The position numbers and the translations under genes are program-made. From positions 682,001-746,000 of the forward strand of contig OY725497.1 in the NCBI GenBank assembly GCA_963281255.1: a stretch of DNA of 64,000 nt, written 5' to 3'. A model generated the notes under the pieces. That model had not been told where the DNA came from. It was given only the letters and a program-made list of their open reading frames with translations, and made no database searches. The stretch is from Aphrocallistes beatrix. Taxonomy: Eukaryota > Porifera > Hexactinellida > Sceptrulophora > Aphrocallistidae. This document shows, piece after piece, positions 1 through 10,441 of the stretch (position 1 is the stretch's first letter; every line of letters begins with the position of its first letter).

Positions 1-2447
1 TCATCTCTATCGTAATTGCAATACGCAACTTCACCATTGTCCTCGAAGTCACAAATCTCATCAGAATAATTTCCACTTGCAAAATCTAATCCAGTCGTCT
101 CTTGGTAGGTTACGTGGTGATCTTGAGATTCATTGGAGCTGTCACTACGAGGTTCAAAATGAAGAGAGGAAGGTTTGTTGCTAGAAAGCCAATGGTCAAT
201 CGTTAGAATGCCATGAGGCTTTGAAGATGAGGATTTCGAGTTGAAAAGACTATCATAATGTTCTGGACATGCCAATTGTTTGATATCAGATTGAGTGAGG
301 AGAGAACAATCGAAATATCTTGATGATAATTGCCGGAATTTTAGTTTATTTTCTGACAATTTCTTTTTTAAATCATGTATTTTAGACCTAAGTTTACGAA
401 TCTCAGAAGGTGAGTCGTGAGTGTTCAACAAACGCTTGGACACTTCATAAAAAGATCTTTCAGCAAGACAGGTGTGGGGAGAAGTCCACGAGTAAAGTCT
501 GATAAAATTATCTTCCACAGTGAACAGTGACTCTAAGAAGGAATCCATTGACTCTCTATTCTGGAATATCATCAACAATGGACTGAAGCAGAGCGTTGAA
601 TAGGATTCTATGTCCAGTCTAGCTCCTTGTTTCCTGCAAATCTCCTTCAAATGTTCCAATGTAACTCTCTCGTCCAAATGACAAGTAGGAGTGATTGGGA
701 GGGATTGCTGCATCTTGTGGCGGTTGTAGAGTAGAGTTCGGATCAGAGATTCGCTTATGCTATTTTGTAGTACAGTATGAGTTTGGAATAATGATACTCG
801 ATTTGACAATGCGAAAGTTATCGCTGCATTTCGAGAAGAATCCATCTTCGACTGGCCTAGATCCCATGAGCCCAGTCCCTTAGAACTATCCGGAGGAAGT
901 TGCTGCGATAATATGGCACTTGTTAGCGGGATTTTATGAGGATCGATAGTTTGGAGAGCAGATAAACATTTGTGTAAATGATAGAAATGGTAATTTTTAG
1001 ATTCTATCATGTAATACTCAAGTCTGGGGTCGAATTCTGGTGGAATGATACTCTCAAAGTGGATTGAGATGCTCTGCCGTTTGGATAAGATGCGAGCCTC
1101 TCTCCTGGCTACAGTTGCAAAGTATATTTTATCAAAATACTTGCCATTCCGACGTTTCGTAAAAATGCATAAAAGTGAGCCATACCGCAATCTACTTGAT
1201 TTCTCCCAACGATATATTGACAGGTCCGGGATACCAATCGGAGTGAATGAAATGTTGAACATTACACCTTCCTTTTCTGAACAAGAGGTACTCTCACATC
1301 GTACATCTTCGTAGACAAACATGCGATTCCTGGACTTAGGATTAGAGCGCTTAGAAAAGTAATTTCGAATTGTTTTTCTAATCGGAAACAGAGCTTCTTC
1401 TCTTAAGTCTCGAAATAAGCTATCGACATAGCTAACCGGAGAAGAGAAAGAATGAGGAGGCGTGTATCTTTTGGGAGCTAGATCTGATCTGCTTCTTGGG
1501 AGAATGTGACACTTCAGTTTTAAATTCGAAGTGGAAGAATGCTCGTGTACTCCACTCTCTGATGCGATTCTAGAACTCGCTTCTGGATTTTGAATGTTTA
1601 ATTCAGTCTTATTGTCATTAATCAGAAGTGTTTCAGCTTTCCATTCTTTTTTAATGACATCACCACTAGAAGAAATCTTCGTTGATTGGTGAGAAACTTG
1701 GGTGGGACTTTTATCAAAAGTTATAGTTTCTTTTTTACTTGTTTCACTTGGCGTATCTTGCTGATTCTTGGCTGTATCTGATTTGGAATATTCTACTTCT
1801 GTACATTTAAACTTGTTCGTAATCGCAGAGAGTCGCTTGATTTTATCCTTCAACTCTTTCGAGATCATTTTGGCATCTTGAGAAGAGGTCAGAAGCTGAG
1901 TTATACAAAGTAAGAGGAGGTGCTGCTTGTCAGGAAGTTTGTTGATCAGAACTTCGATCAGGCTAATTATATTAGTGAGAGTTTCGAGTGTGATTTTAAA
2001 ATCTTTAGACTCTCTAGTTTTTAACGATGACATACTATGAATTGTATTCTCGATTAGGCGAATGAAAGGTCCATTAAGCTCAAAAAAGTTATTGTCAAAA
2101 AGCGAAATGTAGATCCGCTTAAAAATCTCCTTAGAGGACTTGGTAGGTTTGGTAACTGTGGTAGAAGTCAGAATTTGTAACAATTTCTTAGAAACTTCCA
2201 AGTCAAGTAAGGGGTGCGCAATTATGTTGTCGATTAATTGAGGATTTTCGCGGAACTTAACAGCTAATGATCCTCGATCTTCACTCTTGCTCCATGTCAG
2301 ACACTGATCAAGGTAAGCTAGCTGCTCGTGCTTACTCTGAAATGAGGAATCCCCAGGTGGATATTGAGCCGCTTTCTTCAATTTCTTGTCCGAATCATTC
2401 GGACCGGTTATACTAGGCTGAATAGTAGGATCTAATTTGCTAGCCAT
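1..2447 (-). CDS. ZNFX1: ZNFX1-like RNA helicase, amino-terminal part (partial, runs off left edge)
   Basis: One open frame runs from ATG at 2447 to the window edge (about 815 codons) with no stop. The first 130 residues are helical and low in complexity, followed by a Ser/Lys-rich linker. The region after about residue 330 resembles the ZNFX1 segment ahead of its helicase core: a stretch starting RDLREEALFPIRKTI, then YGSLLCIF, a FATVARRE stretch, and LEYYMIESKNYHFYHLHKCL, which corresponds to the ZNFX1 'MIESKAYFEAYRHVLEGLQ' region. ZNFX1 proteins are UPF1-like SF1 helicases with NFX1-type zinc fingers that act in small-RNA inheritance and antiviral RNA sensing. The helicase motifs and zinc fingers would lie left of position 1, so they are not seen. 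A splice acceptor (TTATTTCAG) sits immediately before the ATG, suggesting a 5' UTR intron. The assignment rests on recalled family similarity. Confidence 0.72.
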   Translation of the reverse strand, partial: MASKLDPTIQPSITGPNDSDKKLKKAAQYPPGDSSFQSKHEQLAYLDQCLTWSKSEDRGSLAVKFRENPQLIDNIIAHPLLDLEVSKKLLQILTSTTVTKPTKSSKEIFKRIYISLFDNNFFELNGPFIRLIENTIHSMSSLKTRESKDFKITLETLTNIISLIEVLINKLPDKQHLLLLCITQLLTSSQDAKMISKELKDKIKRLSAITNKFKCTEVEYSKSDTAKNQQDTPSETSKKETITFDKSPTQVSHQSTKISSSGDVIKKEWKAETLLINDNKTELNIQNPEASSRIASESGVHEHSSTSNLKLKCHILPRSRSDLAPKRYTPPHSFSSPVSYVDSLFRDLREEALFPIRKTIRNYFSKRSNPKSRNRMFVYEDVRCESTSCSEKEGVMFNISFTPIGIPDLSIYRWEKSSRLRYGSLLCIFTKRRNGKYFDKIYFATVARREARILSKRQSISIHFESIIPPEFDPRLEYYMIESKNYHFYHLHKCLSALQTIDPHKIPLTSAILSQQLPPDSSKGLGSWDLGQSKMDSSRNAAITFALSNRVSLFQTHTVLQNSISESLIRTLLYNRHKMQQSLPITPTCHLDERVTLEHLKEICRKQGARLDIESYSTLCFSPLLMIFQNRESMDSFLESLFTVEDNFIRLYSWTSPHTCLAERSFYEVSKRLLNTHDSPSEIRKLRSKIHDLKKKLSENKLKFRQLSSRYFDCSLLTQSDIKQLACPEHYDSLFNSKSSSSKPHGILTIDHWLSSNKPSSLHFEPRSDSSNESQDHHVTYQETTGLDFASGNYSDEICDFEDNGEVAYCNYDRD

Positions 2448-2682
2448 CTGAAATAACACGTTATAGAACCATCAGTTAATAATTAAACACTCGAACGGAT
2501 AACTGTATAAAATAATGTTAATAATTTGTGTATTGTGAAAGTAGCTTTGCAAGAAAATATAAACAATAACTTGCAATATGTAAGAATATAGAAAAAGCTG
2601 CATAAACCTAAAATCAGTCTACCTAGTTCCTAATGGAATGCAAAATCTGTGATTAATATTCGTATGATTGAGTACAAAAGTT

Positions 2683-3813
2683 CTAACTATTCTTCTTGCC
2701 CTCTCTGAGCTTAAAACAATAAATATCCAGATAGTTACATATATCTAAACATATCGAGACACAAGCGTAGAACGTGTTAGCACATACGTAGAGCAGACAG
2801 AGCCATAGTGCGAGTGTCTCTTCTAGTAAGTGACCGAAATAAATATTTATCAGAGTAAACAGGGGTCCCAGCATGATAGAATCCAAGAGGGGGAGCGGGG
2901 ATTTTGACATATGTGCCAGCACTAGGAGCATACTGTACTTGGCTACAGGCATCGAGAAGGCGAGGGCAAACAGAGCTGGGTGTCTGCGAAGAGGAGATAT
3001 TCTACTGTGACGAGCGTATAGCCAAGCGAACACAATCAGAATCGCTACTGGGATGCCAGGGCTCAGAACGGAAGTCCCTGCTTCAGTTGTTCCATTCCTC
3101 CCAACTCCTTCGTAGTTGATCGGCACCAGAGTTCTCAGCAGGATGTACAGCTGTATGGCAGAGATAGCATAGTGCATCAGGATGACGATGGGAACGCCAG
3201 GCATGACCTCCTTGTGTAGGATACCAGGGCCGATCACACTACGCACGCAGCAGGTAGCAATGACGGAATATTGGATTTCTGTAACATCGAACTTGCTGAA
3301 TGTGAGCACGCCATTCACGTAGGTACGCCATTGATACGAATAGAAAGAGAATACCACGAGAAAGACGTGCCAGAATATATACCATTCGAAAATGCCTATT
3401 TGTACAGCCGAGATGGTAGCGAGAACTAGGAATATACAAGCAATGGAGTCGCATCCATGGTCGAACAGTTCTCCAAGGGGTGTTGCGCTGTTGGTACGGC
3501 GGGCCTGTTTCCCATCTACGGCGTCCAGACACGAGTAAACAAACAGACCGATTGCGAATAAGGCAAAAGGGAAGCGAACATCATCAGCGGAGAAAATGGG
3601 GTCAGCGTAAATTAGGAGGATCCCAGTGAACATAAGGAAGAGGAGACCTACAAAGGTGATGAGGTTAGGCGCTACCCATAAGGGTATCTGTTCTACGAGC
3701 CAATTCCAGAAGGGCTGCAGCAGAGGGTCCAAGAAGGTGGTACCTTCGGACTTATACTTGTGCTCCTTTAGCCTGCGGAGCTGCTGATGGGACAGGAAGT
3801 ACCCGTCGCACAT
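2683..3813 (-). CDS. CEPT1: Choline/ethanolamine phosphotransferase
   Basis: This 376-residue intronless multipass membrane protein transfers phosphocholine or phosphoethanolamine from the CDP-alcohol to diacylglycerol, the last step of the Kennedy pathway in the ER or Golgi. The CDP-alcohol phosphotransferase motif DGx2ARx8Gx3Dx3D is intact (DGKQARRTNSATPLGELFDH, followed by GCDS). The N-terminal LRRLKEHKYKSEG and the WVAPNLITFVGLL segment are typical of animal CEPT1/CHPT1. About seven to ten hydrophobic segments follow. It is slightly shorter than human CEPT1 (416 aa). Which of CEPT1, CHPT1 or EPT1 it matches best cannot be settled by eye. LIPT1 lies upstream on the same strand with a 271-bp gap. 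Confidence 0.93.
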   Translation of the reverse strand: MCDGYFLSHQQLRRLKEHKYKSEGTTFLDPLLQPFWNWLVEQIPLWVAPNLITFVGLLFLMFTGILLIYADPIFSADDVRFPFALFAIGLFVYSCLDAVDGKQARRTNSATPLGELFDHGCDSIACIFLVLATISAVQIGIFEWYIFWHVFLVVFSFYSYQWRTYVNGVLTFSKFDVTEIQYSVIATCCVRSVIGPGILHKEVMPGVPIVILMHYAISAIQLYILLRTLVPINYEGVGRNGTTEAGTSVLSPGIPVAILIVFAWLYARHSRISPLRRHPALFALAFSMPVAKYSMLLVLAHMSKSPLPLLDSIMLGPLFTLINIYFGHLLEETLALWLCLLYVCANTFYACVSICLDICNYLDIYCFKLREGKKNS

Positions 3814-3937
3814 ACCAAATATTGGCCTAATTTGATTAGGTAGAATATGCTGAATAGGTTTCTTAAAATAGTAATTGGTTTATCTGATTAAGTTTATAGG
3901 TAGGTAGGTAGCCAGAACTGCTGATATTTAAAGGTAT

Positions 3938-4016
3938 CGCCAAATTTTTAAAAAAGCATGGCCTATACTCTATATATACTTGTACGTAGAGTAGGCCATG
4001 AAAAAAGCTATTTGGC
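3938..4016. repeat. Imperfect hairpin between CEPT1 and LIPT1
   Basis: Arms 3939-3971 and 3988-4016 pair: GCCAAAT with ATTTGGC, A-runs with T-runs, and CATGGCCTA(T)ACTCT with AGAGTAGGCCATG (one bulge). The loop is about 16 nt. A (TAGG)n run at 3896-3910 lies just to the left. This is probably a small foldback element or an mRNA end structure. Confidence 0.6.
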
Positions 4017-4084
4017 AATTTCAGTGTATTAATTAATTAAATACAATTATCACCTAGCAATAATTCAATTGGAAAGATCTAAAA

Positions 4085-5068
4085 TTAATTTTCAGGTATA
4101 TTCTGGATCAAAATATTAAAAGAATCTAGACTATTGTGAACGTGGCTGTCAGTGTATTTGTGCTTGAGTGTGAGGAACTTGGGTAAGAACTCGTTGCGAG
4201 TGAGACGAGTATGAAGGAGAGATTGAAACAAATCTGCAAAGTTTCCTTCCAAACCAGATATCAATCCTTTCTCAATTGTTAATTCGATGCTTGGGAGAGT
4301 AAGAGTAAATTTTGGAGTATTCCCAAACACCCAATCCCAAGATCTGATCCTACTCCCTGATTCGATTTCCTTGAGATCAGCTGGAATCTCCATAACTCCA
4401 TCTTCTCCACACAAAATCTCACCAGAAAAGGCTCGATAGAAACTTTCGGGATTCAAATCCGAGTTCACGGAGGAGAGGCTGATGGTAGGGGAGGGAAGAC
4501 TGGGTGTGGCATTTGTCCTGATGGTACTACTGAGAGGAGACCGCAGGGAAGTTCTAAGGGAATTCATATCAGATGACAAGAGGAGTGTAAAGTGGTGGTA
4601 GGCCTTATCCCGTACAATGCGAGCTGCGGTCCCTGAAACTTTAGACCCCTGATACACAATGTCAGACTTCCTCGTCACTAAGCAGGAGAGAGAAAAATGT
4701 TTACGCAAAACAGTGCACACTAACTCCAAATTCACATTTCTAGAGTAAGAATTCTTACTCGAGAAGACAGTGATGTTACAGTTCCCCAAATCGTGATACA
4801 CCGCACCGCCTCCTGAATTTCGCCTCACGAGTGGAATTCTCGATTCCTTTAAAAAGTTAACATTCGCTTCTTTCCAAGGATTCTGAAAGCGACCGATGAC
4901 AACACTAGGAGAATTCTGCCAGAGCAAGATGACAGGGTGAGAAGCGAAGCTATTATTCTGGAAAATGACAGCCTCCAAGGCGAGATTGTAGAAAGGATCC
5001 ACGGAGAGAGAACGCATCACTCTCACGTTCGAGGGGATTTTGAGAAGACCGCTTACCCCCTTAGACAT
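4085..5068 (-). CDS. LIPT1: Lipoyltransferase 1 / lipoate-protein ligase family
   Basis: This 327-residue intronless BPL/LplA-type protein belongs to the mitochondrial lipoylation pathway that modifies E2 subunits of 2-oxoacid dehydrogenases. Diagnostic motifs are ILLWQNSPSVVIGRFQNPW near the N terminus, RRNSGGGAVYHDLGN (the lipoyl-AMP binding loop) and KVSGTAARI, which carries the conserved active-site lysine. Length is close to human LIPT1 (373 aa). The N terminus (MSKGVSGLLKIPSNVRVMRS) is short and basic, consistent with a mitochondrial presequence, although that is inferred. It lies between CEPT1 and SLMAP on the same strand. Confidence 0.93.
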   Translation of the reverse strand: MSKGVSGLLKIPSNVRVMRSLSVDPFYNLALEAVIFQNNSFASHPVILLWQNSPSVVIGRFQNPWKEANVNFLKESRIPLVRRNSGGGAVYHDLGNCNITVFSSKNSYSRNVNLELVCTVLRKHFSLSCLVTRKSDIVYQGSKVSGTAARIVRDKAYHHFTLLLSSDMNSLRTSLRSPLSSTIRTNATPSLPSPTISLSSVNSDLNPESFYRAFSGEILCGEDGVMEIPADLKEIESGSRIRSWDWVFGNTPKFTLTLPSIELTIEKGLISGLEGNFADLFQSLLHTRLTRNEFLPKFLTLKHKYTDSHVHNSLDSFNILIQNIPEN

Positions 5069-5290
5069 CCCCGATTATCATTCACCACAGAACAATCATT
5101 TAGAAGTGAAGCTAAGAGTAACATTCATGCTTAAAAAGCGAATAATTGTATCATAAATTTCCTAAAAAGTAAGTAAGAAAGGAGTAAATATTCAATTAAT
5201 CGAGCGAAGAAAATATTGCCAATTAATCTAGCATTATAATAATCGGTACAACTCATATGGACAATATTAGTGAGTATAATAATGGTATAA

Positions 5291-7022
5291 CTAATAGAGA
5301 CCGACCAAATAGGAGACAATGAGGACCAAGAGACAGAGAGCTAGTACCAGGATCCCGATCTGTTGCTGTTGGTATTTTCTCTGCATCCGGTTTGTAGTTT
5401 CCAAGTCCAGTACCAACCTCCCATAGTTGTCTCCTGTCGTAGCCAACTGCATCTGGACATTCTCCAGTCGCTCTCCCAGCACCATAACTCCAGTGTTTCC
5501 AGCCTCGCTTCTCTCCTGCTCCATGTATGTGATGACTGCTTTGGAGATGGAAAGTTCTGAGATGTGTTGAGAGAGGTAGAGAGTCAGCATCTCGGCATTT
5601 TCAAGGGTTTCTGATTGAGATTGAGATAGTTGGAACATTTCCTTTTCCAGTTTACTCAGTTCACTCTCTCGCTCAGTCAATTCAGTTCGTTGGCGGAGTA
5701 CCACTTGAGTCTGTACTTCGAGCTCTCGAGCTCGCATAGACCTACTCTCCAAGGCTTCATCTCTCTCCTGCTGGAGACTATCCCGTGCCTCTTCTACTCG
5801 CTCTATCCTGTCCCTCAGCTCTCGACAGTCCTCTTGGAATTTGATACTCAGACGCTCTCGTTCAGCCTCAAGATGATCGAGTCTAAGTGAATATAGTATA
5901 TTCTGAAAGCAATTATCGAATGGATGATTTCAACGAACGAACAACCTCACCTCTCTTGAAACTCTTTTATCTCCATCTGCTGCTTCCGGTTAGAATTACG
6001 CATGGCATCATAATCAATGGATAGTTTATCATAGGCTGATCGTACACTGTTGTTCTCTTCTTGTTTCTTTTTGTAGTCTCCGGTTGCTTCCTGGAGTTTC
6101 TCAGACCCTTCTTTCAGCTGTTGATGGTACTCCTGCATCATCCTCTTCGTGGAGTTCTCCAGGTCCAGTTTAGAGCGATACGACTCCGCAAGTTGTGTCT
6201 TGAGGTCAGTCTCTTTGTAGTCCTGAGCGTACATCTTGATTTGGTGCTCCATCGCCTCAATACGTGCGATCAGTTGATCCTCGTGTATCTTAGCTTTCAT
6301 CTCCTCTCCAACCAGGCTCTGAGTTTGTGAAATAACCTGAAATAGAACAAATAATTAGGCATTTTTCCCTTGTCCTAACATGTTAGGAAGCTTGGCACTA
6401 CCTGATCGAGATTATTGAGTTTCGCCTCCATTTCTTGCTCTCTGTTAATAGCGTGAGACAGAATCCTCACCAACTCCTTACAGTCCTTGGCAGAGACGGA
6501 GTCCCCTAGCCTGTTAGCTGCCCGGTCTATCGTAGAGAGAGGCCGTCCCATCTCCATTCCGTCCTTCACCAGGTGCAGACTAGCGATTATGCACCCATGC
6601 GTCACCTTTTTCTGATTGTCAGTCACATCTACTCCAAATTGTAGAACATCGCCTGGAATAGTGTACAGTCATGAACAAGAACTAAGAACACAAATAAAAT
6701 AGCATTCCCTCAGCGAACCTGAGAATATCTCTCTCGGCTCTGATTCTTCGTTACAAGCAGACAGTCTCTCGTTATTAACGTAGGTCCCATTGCTACTCTT
6801 AGTGTCCTGTAAGTAGAACTTGTCACCTTCCCTCCAAAGGAGAGCGTGATTGCGAGAGAGAACTTTACACTCGAATATAAAATTATCAGTCGCCTGCTTC
6901 AGTTTAGCAACTGCCCTTCCTATTTTCAGTTTGTCGTCCTTATCAGGCACAAGACACTCTCTATCACCGAATGAGTGGGAGCCTTGATGGGCCACCAGAA
7001 TGGCTGTTACATCATCACTCAT
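5291..7022 (-). CDS. SLMAP: SLMAP-like FHA / tail-anchored coiled-coil protein (4 exons)
   Basis: Exons on the minus strand are 7022-6719, 6652-6402, 6336-5951 and 5882-5291. All junctions are GT-AG, phases agree, and the joined frame gives 510 residues. Residues about 1-120 are an FHA domain with KIGRAVAKLK, LSRNHALLW and TKSSNGTYVNNERLS, continuing across the first intron into GDVLQFGVDVTDN, the signature of SLMAP. A long coiled coil follows, then a C-terminal hydrophobic anchor (IGILVLALCLLVLIVSYLVG) one residue-pair from the stop. SLMAP is a STRIPAK phosphatase adaptor that recognises phosphorylated Hippo-kinase linkers and sits on ER, mitochondrial or centrosomal membranes. Introns are 66-68 bp. 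Confidence 0.92.
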
Positions 7023-7414
7023 CTATGCTCGAATTTGTTGCTAGTACCTGGAGCTCTATTCTACAGGTGATATTGATTGGTTGTAGTCAATGGTCATATG
7101 TACTTGTAGAGTGTCAAAAGGAGATTTATCTTTTTACAATTATGCTCTATATTTTATTTAAACTCGTTATCTATGCATCCGATTTGATCTCAACCAGTTC
7201 ACCAGTTTGCGTTCTCATAAAATCGTTGGAGATATCGATTGATGAGATAGCAATTCGCAGAGCTTGCACGAAATCTTAGCTTCAAAGCCAATAACAGACA
7301 TTAACAAATCAAATACTGAAATACAACTGTATGTAAAATGTTTCACATAAATAAGGTGAATGCTTATAATTTTCAATATTTCAGTAATAGATCGCATTAA
7401 CAAGTGAGAATAAG
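7023..7414. other. Divergent intergenic region (392 bp)
   Basis: This spacer separates the starts of SLMAP (leftward) and the small PPxY membrane protein (rightward), so it should hold both promoters. I see no clear TATA box, repeat or coding signal. Confidence 0.5.
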
Positions 7415-7987
7415 ATGAAGGAAGATTGGATCTTAATCCTGGTGCTAGTATTGGTGCTCCTGAGTTTCGGAAGTGGAGATCACGCAATATCGACCCTTAC
7501 GACCAGCAGCAACTCATTTTACAGCACTAAATACGAAGATTATGACTATGGATATGAATTTTATGAGTATGGATACAAACACATGACATCAGGGTCAAAC
7601 ACTGCTCGAATTGGGATCTATGTTGTTGCTACAATTTGTGGTACTGGTGTGTGCTGTACGCCCTGCGCTATTGCAGGAATAGCCATTTGTTGCTGTTTCT
7701 GCATTTCAGGATGGACAAAAAAATCTCAGAGACGTAGAGAAATGATATCCAGAAATAGGACAGTGGAACCTGCAAACATGCAACAACAATATCAACAGCC
7801 TGCCTACCCACTAGCAAACAACATTCAATCAGTCCATACTCAAGCATACCCACGCCAGGACCTTATGCATACCGGTTGTGGAGGTTATGAGTCAACTGTT
7901 GGATATGGCTACACCTCCTATCCACTCGATCAAAATCCACCCCCGTACAATGTGGTAAGAGATCAGTATGAATGCAGACAGAAATAG
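7415..7987 (+). CDS. Small single-pass membrane protein with Cys-rich juxtamembrane segment and PPxY tail
   Basis: This is a 190-residue intronless ORF. Residues 1-20 form a signal peptide (KEDWILILVLVLVLLSFGSG). A short Tyr/Asp-rich ectodomain (YEDYDYGYEFYEYGY) follows, then a membrane span at about 66-95 ending in a cysteine cluster (CCTPCAIAGIAICCCFCISG), then a basic stop-transfer (KKSQRRR). The tail is rich in Gln, Pro and Tyr, with PPPY near the C terminus, a WW-domain ligand. The layout recalls Shisa, CYYR1 and WBP1-type adaptors, but I cannot assign a family. An AATAAA lies 130 bp after the stop. The SRCR receptor at 59 kb also ends in a PPxY motif. Confidence 0.75.
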   Translation: MKEDWILILVLVLVLLSFGSGDHAISTLTTSSNSFYSTKYEDYDYGYEFYEYGYKHMTSGSNTARIGIYVVATICGTGVCCTPCAIAGIAICCCFCISGWTKKSQRRREMISRNRTVEPANMQQQYQQPAYPLANNIQSVHTQAYPRQDLMHTGCGGYESTVGYGYTSYPLDQNPPPYNVVRDQYECRQK

Positions 7988-8116
7988 ATACTCTCATCTA
8001 ACTCGAGGGTTACGAGTATGTATGTATGATTACTTGCTAGATATTATTGTACTACACCAAGGGCTGTAACTTGATGTTCACACCCAATAATGATATCATT
8101 TATATTTACAACTGAT

Positions 8117-8122
8117 AATAAA
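8117..8122 (+). promoter_or_regulatory. Polyadenylation signal AATAAA
   Basis: A canonical hexamer 130 bp downstream of the PPxY membrane protein stop. It is the likely 3' end signal for that transcript. Confidence 0.6.
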
Positions 8123-8319
8123 GATAAATACAAAAGAGGAATGATTAAGATACTTTACAATTAAAAATCAACACCAATCTCAAGTTTTAACAAAATGCAA
8201 ATCTATTTTGACTATTATCAGAAAATTATGTTTGTTTTACAATGTACAAATTTCTTTTTGTTTATAATTTTTTCAAGTCTCTGGTGACCAGTTCTTGATC
8301 TCCAGACTAATTAACACAA

Positions 8320-10320
8320 CTATGTCCATTGGCTAATTTTAAATTTCGGTACAACCTTTGGGATAAATATTGAATCATTCCTCAGAGAAAATTTAAAATC
8401 CTGAATCCCCATTTCACTTGCTAGAACTTCCTCAGTATAGCAATTTCCGCCTTCTTTCCCTCTTCTCTTAGATAATGCAACATGCATTTTCTGACACAGA
8501 AACCCTGATCGTCTAATTATGTAGCCGATTATCTGGTGTTTAGGATGGTTCAGCTCCAAATAGTAACTGAACCATGTGACCCACATCTCCCTTGGCCAGT
8601 CCGTATAGACACCTCGGTTCTCGAGGCGAGCTGCTAGTGTATTATATAAAAATTCATTTCTTACATTTTTAAATTCTTTCAAAAACCACTCTACAAATCC
8701 TTTCCAAATTCTCATATTCGGAATTAAACTCCTCACTCGTTTAATGCTAGCTAGCACCAATGAGCTCTTCACTGCATATTGTCTGTAGAACAAACGGACT
8801 ACGTCGCTGCGAGATCGCCATGGGACTGGAAACTCTAACGACCATCCAGCTACAGCCTCTTGTAAGGCCAGGGCACTACTATGCTCCAACACTGCACTCA
8901 GATACTCGTACCAATGCGGAGACAGTACCATACAGTCCTCCAATATCAACACACGAGTTGCTTGAATATTATCCAGACTGCTGTGAACTTCTAACCACTG
9001 ATACAACTGTCCTCGATGTCTATCTTTAAGGAGAACTTGCTTCTTCCCGTGTAGCCATTCGAACTTCCTAGCTACCATGAGGGTAGGAAGGTCATAGTAC
9101 CCCGATTTTCCGATATCTAGAGAGATGAACAGATCGATTCTAACGACGTTATTGCCTACATCTGCTAACGACATCAGTAGTCTAGTCAGAGAATCGGGTT
9201 TATTGAACGCTAGCACTGCCACTACCAAAGAAGGAGTCAATGCAGAGAATGAAGGTACTCCACTTTGAATGAATTCTATCCAATACCTGTGTTCCTTAAC
9301 AAAGGATCCTGATATCCTTCCACTCAGATCTAGTATCGAGTTTATTTTCTTATCATATATATTTACTTCATTTGTCATTTTATTATATTCTGTTTTGTAT
9401 CTTGCACAATTAGTTGACCAGTGATTAGTATTAAACTTCGCTAACTTTTGATTCCAATCATTCTCTATTTTATTTTTCACATTAGCGCTTGAGTATTCGG
9501 TGCCTTTCTCAGATTGGTGAATCGCTCGGATAGTCGAGGTAGCATCAATAGTTACCAACTCGTTACGCACGCCCATATCAATCAACATGTTGTCGTAGGC
9601 GCTCCTACCAACCAGCACTTCAGGGTACAACAGCCACTCAAAGCTATCTTTTGTTACGATAAAGTATTCCTGTGCGTGAGAAAAGAATTGTTTAGAATTT
9701 TCAAAATAGTATTGGAAAGCAGTCTCGCTTTCTACCGCTCCCTGGATGACTATATTATACCGCTGACCAACAATGAGTAATTTCTGCCTTATTAATCCGG
9801 CCTTCCACGCCTCCTTTACCTGAACCAATGATTGTAAAAGACTGGAGTCATAAAGTGTATCCGCATTAGCAAACATGTAGAAGAATGAAGAATGAAATTC
9901 CTGTGCATTCAAGAAGAGATCTTTCAACATGGGTGTATTGAACTCTCCCCTGGTTGGATACGGGAGGGCTAGAACATGAGGGTACTCACGTACTATTAGT
10001 TCCCTCAATATTTTAGAGTTTGTAAAAATTATAAAGCTCGCATTTTCTCTGAAACAATCAAAAGTGGTCATACGTAAAAAGTTGGATTGGGCTAAATATC
10101 TGTATTCAGAATTTGGCAAGTTTGTATCATAAATAAATGTGGTAAATATTGTAATAAAAATTTCCTTTTCCTCTCTTTGCTGGTGTATCTTGAGACTGTG
10201 CTTCAGACTTAACTCCTGAAAGACTGTATACTTGTTTTCAAGGTATACTCTATAGTAACTGTAAATGCAGAGAGCGAGTGCAAAAACTAGCAGTATGACT
10301 AGTCTTGTTTTAAATTTCAT
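8320..10320 (-). CDS. Type II membrane protein with two glycosyltransferase-like domains
   Basis: This is a 666-residue intronless ORF. Residues 6-23 are a signal anchor (TRLVILLVFALALCIYSYY), placing the rest in the Golgi lumen. Residues about 55-230 look like one GT-A fold, with an acidic motif in FFYMFANADTLYDSSLL. Residues about 365-620 look like a second, with VVAVLAFNKPDSLTRLLMSL (start of a nucleotide-sugar fold), DIGKSG, and LILEDCMVLSPHWYEYL, in which EDC occupies the position of the DxD/ExD metal motif seen in GnT-I-type enzymes. The order N-terminal anchor, GT-like, linker, GT-like suggests a bidomain enzyme. Donor and acceptor are unknown and catalytic competence is inferred. Confidence 0.62.
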   Translation of the reverse strand: MKFKTRLVILLVFALALCIYSYYRVYLENKYTVFQELSLKHSLKIHQQREEKEIFITIFTTFIYDTNLPNSEYRYLAQSNFLRMTTFDCFRENASFIIFTNSKILRELIVREYPHVLALPYPTRGEFNTPMLKDLFLNAQEFHSSFFYMFANADTLYDSSLLQSLVQVKEAWKAGLIRQKLLIVGQRYNIVIQGAVESETAFQYYFENSKQFFSHAQEYFIVTKDSFEWLLYPEVLVGRSAYDNMLIDMGVRNELVTIDATSTIRAIHQSEKGTEYSSANVKNKIENDWNQKLAKFNTNHWSTNCARYKTEYNKMTNEVNIYDKKINSILDLSGRISGSFVKEHRYWIEFIQSGVPSFSALTPSLVVAVLAFNKPDSLTRLLMSLADVGNNVVRIDLFISLDIGKSGYYDLPTLMVARKFEWLHGKKQVLLKDRHRGQLYQWLEVHSSLDNIQATRVLILEDCMVLSPHWYEYLSAVLEHSSALALQEAVAGWSLEFPVPWRSRSDVVRLFYRQYAVKSSLVLASIKRVRSLIPNMRIWKGFVEWFLKEFKNVRNEFLYNTLAARLENRGVYTDWPREMWVTWFSYYLELNHPKHQIIGYIIRRSGFLCQKMHVALSKRRGKEGGNCYTEEVLASEMGIQDFKFSLRNDSIFIPKVVPKFKISQWT

Positions 10321-10441
10321 TCTTGAACAGGTAGATAAGTTTTGAAATATTTCATTAGAGGGGGTAAGGCTGGATTCGGTTAACAGGTTAACCGCAATAA
10401 ATCTCGGTTAATGGTTAAGGAAATCTTAGTTTGGATAAGTA

